NCBI RefSeq assembly: GCF_003987395.1 | Contig: NZ_PIPT01000009.1 | Coordinates: 1-64,000 of the forward strand | From: Pseudidiomarina aquimaris | GTDB lineage: Bacteria > Pseudomonadota > Gammaproteobacteria > Enterobacterales > Alteromonadaceae | Length of the DNA: 64,000 nucleotides | Reading direction: 5' to 3' | In this document: piece after piece, positions 23,680 to 31,458 of the stretch | Numbering within the stretch: the first letter of the stretch is position 1 | Layout: every line of letters begins with the position of its first letter | Made by a program: the position numbers and the translations under genes | Notes under the pieces: generated by a model | Database searches by the model: none | Told to the model about the DNA's origin: nothing | The model's input: the letters and a program-made list of their open reading frames with translations, nothing else

Positions 23680-24753
23680 TTACTCCTGTACTTGTGTTTG
23701 GCGTGTCTCGATATAGGGCAGATACAGCAAAAAGCGGGTATCGCCCGGCTCCGACAACAATTCAACTTTGCCCGCATGTTGATGCACGGCATTTTGGGTA
23801 ATGGCCAGTCCGAGGCCAGTGCCCCCTGCACGTCCGCTTACCATCGGGTAGAACAGCGTTTCTTTGAGTTGTTCTGGCACTCCAGGGCCATTGTCTTGGA
23901 TCTCAATGACCGCGCATTGGCGGTAACGTTGGCCGTACAATGTTTGCTGATGCAGCACCCGTGTACGCAAGAAGATCTTGCCCTTATTGGAACCTTGTTG
24001 CAGTGCCTCGCAAGCGTTCATGACCACGTTCAATATCGCCTGTTCAATGGCGTCTGCTGCCATTGTTAACTCGGGCAGGCTCGGGTCGTAATCACGAATA
24101 AACTCGATGTTCGCTGCGGCGCTCAACTTGGCGACCGCAATCACGCGCTCAATAACTTCATGGACATTGGTCGTCTCGCGCTGCGGTAACTCGTGTGAGC
24201 CCAACATACGGTCCACGAGGTTCCGTAGGCGGTCCGCCTGACTGATGATGAGGTCGGTATACTCATGTAACTCTTGATCTTTGAGCTCACTCGCAAGGAG
24301 CTGTGCAGCGCCGCGTAAACCACCTAATGGGTTTTTAATTTCGTGCGCCAAGCCGCGCACAATACTGTGTGCTGCTTGCAATTGTTGCTGCTGCGAATTC
24401 TCTTGGTTAATGCGCCGAATTTGATCGACTTGGCGCAACTCTAGCAGCACCTGGAATTCTCCGTTGTGGCTTTGCAACGGCTGCGCGATAAACTCGATGG
24501 TAATGCGTTGGCCATCGTGAAAGATCCAAGTGACATCGCTATCCGAGACGCTTTGTTGATCACGTAGGGCATGGCGCAGCACTTCGGGCTCAAGCGAGCT
24601 AAAACTAAATAAGCTGAAGAGAGGCGTGTTCAGTAGGCGTTTGCGACTGCCGTCTAATAAAGTTTCAGCGGCGGTGTTCATATAGCGAATGTGCAACTGG
24701 GCATCGAGTTGCACAATGGCGGTGAGCAACTGATCAAAATCTGGTTGCACCAT
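23680..24753 (-). CDS. ntrB: Nitrogen regulation sensor kinase NtrB
   Basis: The preferred start is the ATG at 24753 (MVQPDFDQLLTAIVQLD), which matches NtrB N-termini; a GTG at 24786 would add 11 residues overlapping the previous gene. The roughly 357-aa soluble protein has a PAS domain (about 10-110), the H-box 'GLAHEIKNPLGGLRGAAQLL' with its phospho-accepting His, and HATPase motifs 'NVVMNACEAL', 'DNGPGVP' and 'GRAGGTGLGL'. NtrB phosphorylates or dephosphorylates NtrC in response to PII. The order glnA, DUF4124 gene, ntrB, ntrC is all on the minus strand. Confidence 0.95.
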   Translation of the reverse strand: MVQPDFDQLLTAIVQLDAQLHIRYMNTAAETLLDGSRKRLLNTPLFSLFSFSSLEPEVLRHALRDQQSVSDSDVTWIFHDGQRITIEFIAQPLQSHNGEFQVLLELRQVDQIRRINQENSQQQQLQAAHSIVRGLAHEIKNPLGGLRGAAQLLASELKDQELHEYTDLIISQADRLRNLVDRMLGSHELPQRETTNVHEVIERVIAVAKLSAAANIEFIRDYDPSLPELTMAADAIEQAILNVVMNACEALQQGSNKGKIFLRTRVLHQQTLYGQRYRQCAVIEIQDNGPGVPEQLKETLFYPMVSGRAGGTGLGLAITQNAVHQHAGKVELLSEPGDTRFLLYLPYIETRQTQVQE

Positions 24754-24763
24754 TTTGGTGCAA

Positions 24764-25366
24764 TCAGTTCTGGCCACTCGCGCCACCTATGTTCACGCCG
24801 TTTGAATTCAGTGCTGGGTTATAAATCGAAGCCTGATGGATAAAAATGACGGTGGTGTCGGAAACCGCAAGCTCGCTGCCGCTTTCATCAAATAATCTGA
24901 CCCGCAAACGATGTTCGCCACGGTTCAGTTCGCGCAGGGTGACACCCGCAGCAGGGCCTTGATAGGCCAACTGATTGTCGACCCACAGCTCGTAACTCAA
25001 GCGCCCTTCAACATTGCGTGTGCGTGCCGCCCAAGCCACATCGACGATACCTTCATTGCTACGAATCGTTGCTTCATGAGCCGGACTGGTGATCTCGATA
25101 CTCGCTTGAACACTGCCATCTTCACTCGCCTGGTCAGCGCTCTCACCAGTGTCTTCACTGCTTGTCGCAGCACGTTTGACCGGCGCAAACTCGCTTACCA
25201 CGGACTCGACTTGAACTTCTTCGGAGCCAGCTTCTTTTTTATCGGTGTACACCACAGTGCCGTCTTCCAGCACCTTTTTGTAAACCTGAGCCTGGCTGGC
25301 GGGCGCACAAAAAAGGCTCACCATGACTCCAAGTAGCAGCGCTGCTGTTAACGATGTACGGGTCAT
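24764..25366 (-). CDS. DUF4124-domain periplasmic protein
   Basis: This 200-aa protein has a signal peptide (LTAALLLGVMVSLFCAPASQA) followed directly by a DUF4124 domain ('VYKKVLEDGTVVYTDKKEA'). Residues about 85-175 look like an Ig-like beta-sandwich ('RLSYELWVDNQLAYQG', 'GEHRLRVRLFDESG'). The function of DUF4124 proteins is not established; several are envelope-associated. It lies between glnA and ntrB, a frequent position for such genes in gammaproteobacteria, and its stop codon lies just before the preferred ntrB ATG. Confidence 0.85.
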   Translation of the reverse strand: MTRTSLTAALLLGVMVSLFCAPASQAQVYKKVLEDGTVVYTDKKEAGSEEVQVESVVSEFAPVKRAATSSEDTGESADQASEDGSVQASIEITSPAHEATIRSNEGIVDVAWAARTRNVEGRLSYELWVDNQLAYQGPAAGVTLRELNRGEHRLRVRLFDESGSELAVSDTTVIFIHQASIYNPALNSNGVNIGGASGQN

Positions 25367-25406
25367 AATGAGCCTCCTGTCGTGCTTTAGTTTTTATGAC
25401 TAAGCA

Positions 25407-26819
25407 TTAGACCGAATAATAAAGATCAAATTCAATCGGATGCGTGGTCATCTTCAAAGTCATCACTTCTTTCTGTTTCAGCGCAATGTACGCGTCGATC
25501 ATATCGTCGGTCATTACGTCACCTTGCTTCAAGAAGTCGCGATCTTTATCGAGTGCTTCCAACGCCATTTCCAGCGAGTGACACACGGTTGGGATCTCTT
25601 TAGCTTCTTCCGCCGGCAAGTCATACAAGTCTTTGTCCATAGCGTCGCCAGGATGGATCTTGTTTTTGATACCGTCGAGGCCTGCCATCAACAAGGCAGT
25701 GAAACACAGGTACGGGTTCGCTGCTGGGTCAGGGAAACGTACTTCGATGCGACGTGCTTTCGCGCTTGCCACAAGCGGGATACGAATCGACGCTGAACGG
25801 TTACGGGCTGAGTAAGCTAACATGACCGGTGCTTCGAATCCTGGAACCAAACGCTTGTACGAGTTAGTTGCTGGGTTGGCGAATGCGTTGATGGCGCGTG
25901 CGTGCTTGATGATACCGCCGATATAGTAAAGTGCTGTTTCGCTCAAACCACCGTATTGGTCACCGGCAAACAAGTTTTTGCCGTCTTTCGCTAGTGACAT
26001 GTGCACGTGCATACCTGAACCGTTATCGCCAACGATTGGCTTCGGCATAAAGGTTGCCGTCATGCCATAAGAATGAGCTACGTTGTGCACGACATACTTG
26101 TAAACCTGAATTTCGTCGGCTTTCTTGGTCAACGTATTGAAGCGAGTGGCCACTTCGTTTTGGCCAGCAGTCGCCACCTCGTGGTGGTGTGCTTCAACCA
26201 CGAGGCCCATGTCTTCCATCACTTCACACATGGTGCTACGGATATCGTGCGCAGAGTCGACCGGTGGCACTGGGAAATAACCGCCTTTCACGCCTGGACG
26301 GTGTGCTAAGTTACCGTCGGCATATTCTTTACCTGAGTTCCACTTCGCTTCTTCAGCTTCGATTTTGTAGAACGAGCCGCTCATATCGGTGTGGAAACGC
26401 ACGTCGTTGAATAAGAAGAACTCTGGCTCTGGGCCGAACAATGCGGTGTCAGCAATACCCGCGCTTTGCAAGAAAGCTTCGGCGCGACGCGCAATTGAGC
26501 GTGGATCACGGTCGTAACCTTGCATGGTGTCTGGCTCAAGGATGTCACAAACCACGTTCATGGTTTGCACATTTGAGAATGGGTCCAAGACGATAGAAGA
26601 ACAGTCAGGCATAAGAACCATGTCTGATTCGTTGATACCTTTCCAGCCGCTGATTGACGAGCCGTCAAACATTTTGCCTTCTTCAAAGAAGTCTTCGTTG
26701 ATCTGCGACACCGGGATGGTGACGTGTTGCTCTTTACCTTTGGTATCGGTAAAGCGCAAATCGACGAATTTTACTTCGTTTTCTTCAATAAATTGCATTA
26801 CGTCTTGTGGTGTCGACAT
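25407..26819 (-). CDS. glnA: Glutamine synthetase type I
   Basis: This 470-aa enzyme makes glutamine from glutamate, ammonia and ATP as a dodecamer. It contains '[17 protein letters not shown]', 'GPEPEFFLF', '[15 protein letters not shown]', '[10 protein letters not shown]' and 'NRSASIRIP', all typical of GSI-beta. The adenylylation Tyr lies in '[10 protein letters not shown]', so post-translational control by GlnE is expected. A sigma54 promoter and two NtrC-type sites lie upstream. The first 80 bp of the leader contain two heptad-repeat arrays. Confidence 0.98.
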   Translation of the reverse strand: MSTPQDVMQFIEENEVKFVDLRFTDTKGKEQHVTIPVSQINEDFFEEGKMFDGSSISGWKGINESDMVLMPDCSSIVLDPFSNVQTMNVVCDILEPDTMQGYDRDPRSIARRAEAFLQSAGIADTALFGPEPEFFLFNDVRFHTDMSGSFYKIEAEEAKWNSGKEYADGNLAHRPGVKGGYFPVPPVDSAHDIRSTMCEVMEDMGLVVEAHHHEVATAGQNEVATRFNTLTKKADEIQVYKYVVHNVAHSYGMTATFMPKPIVGDNGSGMHVHMSLAKDGKNLFAGDQYGGLSETALYYIGGIIKHARAINAFANPATNSYKRLVPGFEAPVMLAYSARNRSASIRIPLVASAKARRIEVRFPDPAANPYLCFTALLMAGLDGIKNKIHPGDAMDKDLYDLPAEEAKEIPTVCHSLEMALEALDKDRDFLKQGDVMTDDMIDAYIALKQKEVMTLKMTTHPIEFDLYYSV

Positions 26820-26828
26820 GGTTTGCTC

Positions 26829-26898
26829 CGTTGTTCGATGTTCGATGTTCGTTTAAACAAAAACGAAGAGCGTTGTTTGCTATTCGCTGTTTGTTCTT
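26829..26898 (-). repeat. Two heptad repeat arrays in the glnA leader
   Basis: On the minus strand, aacatcg-aacatcg-aacaacg ends 10 bp before the glnA ATG (26849-26829). A second, more degenerate 4 x 7 array lies at 26898-26871. Unit and orientation relative to the gene match the array before pyrE. Confidence 0.55.
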
Positions 26899-26911
26899 CG
26901 TTGAAAGCAAT

Positions 26912-26927
26912 TGCAAGCTGTGTGCCA
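26912..26927 (-). promoter_or_regulatory. Sigma54 promoter of glnA
   Basis: On the minus strand TGGCAC (26927-26922), a 5-bp spacer and TTGCA (26916-26912) match the -24/-12 consensus TGGCAC-N5-TTGCW exactly. It faces glnA, with a start site expected near 26901. Confidence 0.85.
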
Positions 26928-27031
26928 ACTTTTGACAAAGTAATTAAATTCAATACCTTACAAAAACACATAACACATAAATCTGATTTTGCTGGCTTGC
27001 TGCGGCTGCTTTGGTGCTTTTGTGCCGAATT

Positions 27032-27073
27032 TTGCACCATTATAGTGCATATCTTCGCACCATGATAGTGCAA
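27032..27073 (-). promoter_or_regulatory. Two NtrC-type enhancer sites upstream of glnA
   Basis: TTGCACCATTATAGTGCAT (27032-27050) and TCGCACCATGATAGTGCAA (27055-27073) are dyads of the TGCACC-N5-GTGCA type, centred 23 bp apart and about 120-140 bp upstream of the -12 element. This is the arrangement expected for cooperative binding of phosphorylated NtrC. Confidence 0.8.
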
Positions 27074-27079
27074 CCGTAA

Positions 27080-27112
27080 CTTATCCAGAGAGGGCTGCCC
27101 TCTGTGGATAAG
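27080..27112. repeat. Inverted repeat with DnaA-box arms
   Basis: Two 16-bp arms (CTTATCCAGAGAGGGC and its inverted partner, one mismatch) meet around a single base. The minus-strand arm contains TTATCCACA, a perfect DnaA box (27111-27103); the plus-strand arm has TTATCCAGA, one base off. It lies between the glnA enhancer and the end of the RND gene. It could also act as a weak terminator. Confidence 0.5.
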
Positions 27113-27153
27113 TCGGCGACTTAGCACAGAGGGCGAACGGTGGAATGCGGGGT

Positions 27154-30100
27154 CTAGCTGCGGCGTTTCAGCAATGACGCATACAGCAGCGGAATTACGA
27201 TTAAAGTTAGGATGGTCGATACCGCAATACCGAAGATAAGGCTGACCGCGAGGCCGTTGAATATCGGATCGTCCAAGATGAAGAACGCGCCCATCATTGC
27301 CGCGATTGCGGTCAGCACAATTGGCTGAGTACGCACGGCGGCAGCTTTGATAACGGCATCGTTCAACGGCGTTCCCGCGGCCACGGCTTCACGGACGAAA
27401 TCGACCAGAAGAATCGAGTTGCGCACGATGATACCCGCCAAGGCGATCATGCCAATCATTGAGGTGGCGGTGAACTGCGCACCCAGCAACGCATGGCCAG
27501 GCATGATACCGATCAACGTCAGCGGAATCGGTGCCATGATCACCAGCGGCGTACCGTAACTACCAAAATGACCAACTACCAATAGATAAATCAGCAGCAA
27601 TCCCACCGCATAAGCCAAGCCCATATCACGGAAGGTCTCGTAGGTAATTTGCCACTCGCCGTCCCATTTCACCGCAGCCTGATCCCACTCGGTTGGTTGA
27701 GTGATGTAGCTTTGCGGCAAGTCAATATCTGCAGCGGCATCGAATAGACCATAGAGCGGTGAATCAAGCTCGCCGGCCATGTCTGCGGTCACATACACCA
27801 CCGGACGCAAATCCTTATGGTAACGCGGCTGCTGCAATGGCACGGTGACCCGCTCGATGAACGCACTTAGCGGCACCGCTTGCCCTTGCTGATTGGTCAC
27901 GGTCAAGCTTTCAAGTTGTGCTAACTGGCCCTGCCACTCCGCTGGTAAAAACAGCTGCACCGGAATCGGCTGTAACTCATTCACGCTCGCCAAATAGGTC
28001 ACCGGCATACCGCTCAATGCGGTTTGCAAAACTTGCACAGCTTGCGCCGGACTCACGCCCAACTGCGTGGCGCGCGCATTGTTGATCTGCCAAATTTCTT
28101 CGACGCCATCAGCAACCAAGGTACTGTCGCTATCGACCACGCCCTCAGTTTGCTGCAACTGCGCCAGCACCTGTTGTGCCGCCGCTTGACGCTCTTGCGC
28201 TGAGGGCCCGTAGACTTCAGCTACAATCGGTGCCAACACCGGCGGTCCTGGTGGTACTTCGACCACTTTCAAACGACCACCTGCTGCTTCGGCAATAGGC
28301 GTTAACAACGGCCGCATCGCTAGGGCGATTTCATGACTCGCACGATCACGCTCCCCTTTGTCGGCCAAGGTGACTTGAATATCGCCATGGTATGGGGCAC
28401 TGCGCAAATAGTATTGTCGCACCAAGCCGTTGAAACCAATTGGCGATGCTGTGCCAGCGTAGATTTGCGTGGCAGTAACTTCTGGCACTTCGTCCAGTTT
28501 TTCCGCAAGCGCCACAAGGACTTTGTTGGTTTGCTCGAGACTGGTGTTTTCAGGCATATCCAGCACCAACTTGATTTCGCTCTTGTCATCAAACGGCAGC
28601 ATCTTCATCACCACCGCTTGCACTACCGCAAGACCGAGCATGGCGACAATCAAAACGATCAAGCCGAAGCCCATGAAATAACGTTTCTTGCGACTCTCAA
28701 GTAAGGGCCGCATGACGCGCTCGAATAAGCGCTGCAGACGGCCATCTTTTTGCTCGCCGCCCTCGTCGTAGTGACCTGAATCTTTCAGCAAGTGCCGCGC
28801 CAGCCATGGTGTTACCGTCAAGGCAATGATCAACGACAACAGCATACCCATCGAGGCATTGATCGGGATCGGGCTCATGTAAGGCCCCATCAGTCCACTG
28901 ACGAACGCCATCGGCAACAGTGCGGCGATCACGGTAAAGGTGGCCAAAATGGTCGGCCCACCGACTTCATCCACAGCCGGCGGAATCGCTTCTTTCAGCG
29001 ACTTGCCCATACCTAAATGGCGGTGAATGTTTTCTACCACGACTATGGCGTCATCGACCAAAATACCAATCGAGAAGATCAGTGCGAACAACGACACACG
29101 GTTGAGGGTAAAGCCCCAGGCCCACGAAGCAAACAAGGTGGTCGCGAGGGTCAGCACCACGGCGCTACCAACCACCACAGCTTCGCGTTTGCCAAGCGTG
29201 AACAAGACCAGCGCCACCACCGAAATGGTCGCAAAAATGAGTTTCTGAATGAGTTTTGAAGCTTTAGCGTCGGCGGTTTGCCCGTAGTTGCGAGTCACTT
29301 CGACGTCTAAGGCCGGTGGCAACCACTGTGCCTCGAGGGTCGCTAACCGCTCAAGTACGCGGGCGGCAACATCCACCGCATTTTCGCCAGCTTTCTTGGT
29401 AACCGTCATGGTTACTGCCGGCGCAACGCTACCATTCTTTTCGCGTGACCAGACGTAGCGCGATGCCTTGTTTGCGCCGGAGCTAATGGTCGCTACCTGC
29501 TCCAAACGCACGGGACGGCCATTGACGACCGCAACCACGAGCTCACGCAACTGCTGCTCGCTGTCGATAAAGCCACCCGCCTGAATCGCTAGCTGTTGGC
29601 CTTGTTGCAAACGGTAACCGGCTTGCGCACTGGCATTTTGACTCTGTAGCGCTTGTGCGACACGGTTAAAATCGAGGCCAACCTGCTCTAATGCGGTGCT
29701 ATCCAAGGTCACGCCGATTTGTTCGGGCTCAGCGCCAATCACTTCGACATCACGTACACCCGCGACGTTTTGCAACGGCGCGCGCAAGGTATCTGCGACT
29801 GCCTTTAAATCCAACTCGGTCGAGGTCAGGGTTAAGCCTAAAATCGGCACATCATCGATACCACGCGCTTTGACCAGCGGTTGGCTGGTCTGCGGGTGTT
29901 GTTGCTGCCACGAAGCAAGGGTATCAAATAACTCTACTAACGCCTTGTCGCGCGGCACGCCGACTTCGAACTGAACGGTAATCAGTGCTTGCCCGGGCTG
30001 CGACACCGAATAAATGTGCTCAATACCCTGCATGCGGGCAAAATGCTGCTCCAGTGGCGTCGCCAGTTGTTGCTCTACTTGCTCGGCGCGCGCGCCAGGA

Positions 30101-30273
30101 AACGCCACCATAACATCCGCCATGGTCACATCGATTTGTGGCTCTTCTTCGCGCGGCGTGATCATCGCCGCCATAAGGCCCAGCATTAAACCGAACAGGG
30201 CAAGCAACGGCGTTATTTGCGAACGCTCGCCCCACGCTGCTAAACGCCCTGCAATCCCCATCTTATTCGCCAT
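27154..30273 (-). CDS. RND efflux transporter permease
   Basis: This inner-membrane proton-driven pump subunit is about 1039 aa from the preferred ATG at 30273; an upstream start at 30294 lies further inside the adaptor gene. It has twelve membrane helices in the usual 1+5+1+5 layout with two large periplasmic loops. The proton-relay acids lie in 'GILVDDAIVVVENIHRH'. 'AFPGARAEQVEQQLATPLE' and the 'GIIVRNSILLVDFV' C-terminal helix are family features. It overlaps the end of its adaptor gene by 11 bp. No outer-membrane factor gene adjoins, so TolC is probably shared. The substrate is unknown. Confidence 0.92.
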   Translation of the reverse strand: MANKMGIAGRLAAWGERSQITPLLALFGLMLGLMAAMITPREEEPQIDVTMADVMVAFPGARAEQVEQQLATPLEQHFARMQGIEHIYSVSQPGQALITVQFEVGVPRDKALVELFDTLASWQQQHPQTSQPLVKARGIDDVPILGLTLTSTELDLKAVADTLRAPLQNVAGVRDVEVIGAEPEQIGVTLDSTALEQVGLDFNRVAQALQSQNASAQAGYRLQQGQQLAIQAGGFIDSEQQLRELVVAVVNGRPVRLEQVATISSGANKASRYVWSREKNGSVAPAVTMTVTKKAGENAVDVAARVLERLATLEAQWLPPALDVEVTRNYGQTADAKASKLIQKLIFATISVVALVLFTLGKREAVVVGSAVVLTLATTLFASWAWGFTLNRVSLFALIFSIGILVDDAIVVVENIHRHLGMGKSLKEAIPPAVDEVGGPTILATFTVIAALLPMAFVSGLMGPYMSPIPINASMGMLLSLIIALTVTPWLARHLLKDSGHYDEGGEQKDGRLQRLFERVMRPLLESRKKRYFMGFGLIVLIVAMLGLAVVQAVVMKMLPFDDKSEIKLVLDMPENTSLEQTNKVLVALAEKLDEVPEVTATQIYAGTASPIGFNGLVRQYYLRSAPYHGDIQVTLADKGERDRASHEIALAMRPLLTPIAEAAGGRLKVVEVPPGPPVLAPIVAEVYGPSAQERQAAAQQVLAQLQQTEGVVDSDSTLVADGVEEIWQINNARATQLGVSPAQAVQVLQTALSGMPVTYLASVNELQPIPVQLFLPAEWQGQLAQLESLTVTNQQGQAVPLSAFIERVTVPLQQPRYHKDLRPVVYVTADMAGELDSPLYGLFDAAADIDLPQSYITQPTEWDQAAVKWDGEWQITYETFRDMGLAYAVGLLLIYLLVVGHFGSYGTPLVIMAPIPLTLIGIMPGHALLGAQFTATSMIGMIALAGIIVRNSILLVDFVREAVAAGTPLNDAVIKAAAVRTQPIVLTAIAAMMGAFFILDDPIFNGLAVSLIFGIAVSTILTLIVIPLLYASLLKRRS

Positions 30274-31231
30274 AGCTGACCACCTCGCCAGCATCTAAGC
30301 CGCTAACAACTTCAACGTTGTCGCCATAACGGCCACCTAAGCGGATTGCGCGCCAGCTCTGATCCGCCAGTTTGACTAAGGTTAATTCACCTTGGCGGTA
30401 GACTGCGGCTGCAGGAATCACGACACCGTCGTGTTCACCCACTTTTACGCTAACGGTTTGCCATTGCCCCGGTAAGAAGCCGGTATCGGCCGGAAGGTTC
30501 AAACGCAGACGCTGGGTGCCCGTTTGCTGGTCGGCGGTTGGGAAAATTAAAAATTTGCTTGGCTCAATACCTGCGACTCGCGCCCATGCAAAACGCTGAG
30601 CTGCGGCTGCATAGCGCGCTGGCAGGTCGACATGAATACGTAATTCGGCGGGTTCAAAACCGCTCATCAAAGGTGTGCCTGGCTGCACTAGCTCGCCGGG
30701 TTCAACCAAGCGTGCGCTTACCACACCGCCGTAAGGCGCTTTTACTTCGGTGTACGACAACTGTTCTTGGGCTCGCGCCACTGCAGCTTTGGCAGAGCGC
30801 TGCTGTGCTTTGGCACTATCTAAGTTCGCTTGCACTCTATCTTGCTCGGCGACAGGCACGAGTTTTTGCTCAACCAAACGAATCACGCGATCATACTCTT
30901 GTTGCGCAGCGGTTAAATTCGCTTCGGCGGCCGCTAGCTGCGACTCCGATTGGGTCAAGGCTTGATATTGATCGACCGAGGTAATGGTTACGATAGTCGC
31001 ACCGGCTGGGACTTTGTCACCAACCTCGACCAGCACGCGCTCCACGCGCCCTGACACTTGTGCCGACACGGTAGCTGCGTTAGTTGCCTCCACGATACCT
31101 TGGAGCTGGACTAAGTCAGCCAAGCTTTTCTGTTCAGCTGCTATGGTGGCTGCACTGCTCGTAAAGGGTAGAAGGTACAAGCCACCCACGGCCAGAGCTA
31201 GCACGCCGATCACGCCTTGTCGTAATGTCAT
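30263..31231 (-). CDS. RND efflux periplasmic adaptor (membrane fusion protein)
   Basis: This 322-aa adaptor has an N-terminal hydrophobic anchor (about 5-25), a lipoyl-like half 'VSAQVSGRVERVLVEVGDKV', a long alpha-hairpin (about 75-150, 'ESQLAAAEANLTAAQQEYD'), the second lipoyl half 'YTEVKAPYGGVVSARLVEPG' and a beta-barrel region. It is the first gene of the adaptor-permease operon. The upstream region carries a 9-bp inverted repeat and is shared with the divergent GGDEF-EAL gene. Confidence 0.92.
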   Translation of the reverse strand: MTLRQGVIGVLALAVGGLYLLPFTSSAATIAAEQKSLADLVQLQGIVEATNAATVSAQVSGRVERVLVEVGDKVPAGATIVTITSVDQYQALTQSESQLAAAEANLTAAQQEYDRVIRLVEQKLVPVAEQDRVQANLDSAKAQQRSAKAAVARAQEQLSYTEVKAPYGGVVSARLVEPGELVQPGTPLMSGFEPAELRIHVDLPARYAAAAQRFAWARVAGIEPSKFLIFPTADQQTGTQRLRLNLPADTGFLPGQWQTVSVKVGEHDGVVIPAAAVYRQGELTLVKLADQSWRAIRLGGRYGDNVEVVSGLDAGEVVSYGE

Positions 31232-31284
31232 TATTCGTTCCTCAAAATAGTGAGCATAGCTAATAGTTTAGATTGCGCTTATTT

Positions 31285-31309
31285 TAGACTTTTCTAAATT
31301 AAAAGTCTA
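31285..31309. promoter_or_regulatory. Inverted repeat upstream of the RND operon
   Basis: TAGACTTTT-N7-AAAAGTCTA has perfect 9-bp arms, 54 bp upstream of the adaptor ATG. It is probably an operator for the pump operon. No regulator gene is adjacent. Confidence 0.45.
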
Positions 31310-31383
31310 GGCTGGTACAACCTCCAAAAAAATTAGCAAAACCTATCCACACCAATGCAAAAACTAGGTATGCTGGCCTAAAA

Positions 31384-31405
31384 TCTACTAATAATCATTC
31401 TTATT
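31384..31405 (+). promoter_or_regulatory. Fur-box-like sequence before the GGDEF-EAL gene
   Basis: AATAATCATTCTTATT (31390-31405) follows the NAT(A/T)AT hexamer pattern, and the 19-mer at 31384-31402 matches 13 of 19 bases of the Fur consensus. It is 54 bp upstream of the ATG at 31459. Confidence 0.45.
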
Positions 31406-31458
31406 GCACCCATACAAAGTCATGCAAGTTTGATTCATAGCCAAAGAAGAATGATGCT

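Noticed and set aside
26798-27127. 109-aa minus-strand frame over the glnA control region
   Set aside because: It covers the sigma54 promoter, the NtrC sites and the heptad repeats and reads as low-complexity sequence; regulation explains the stretch better.
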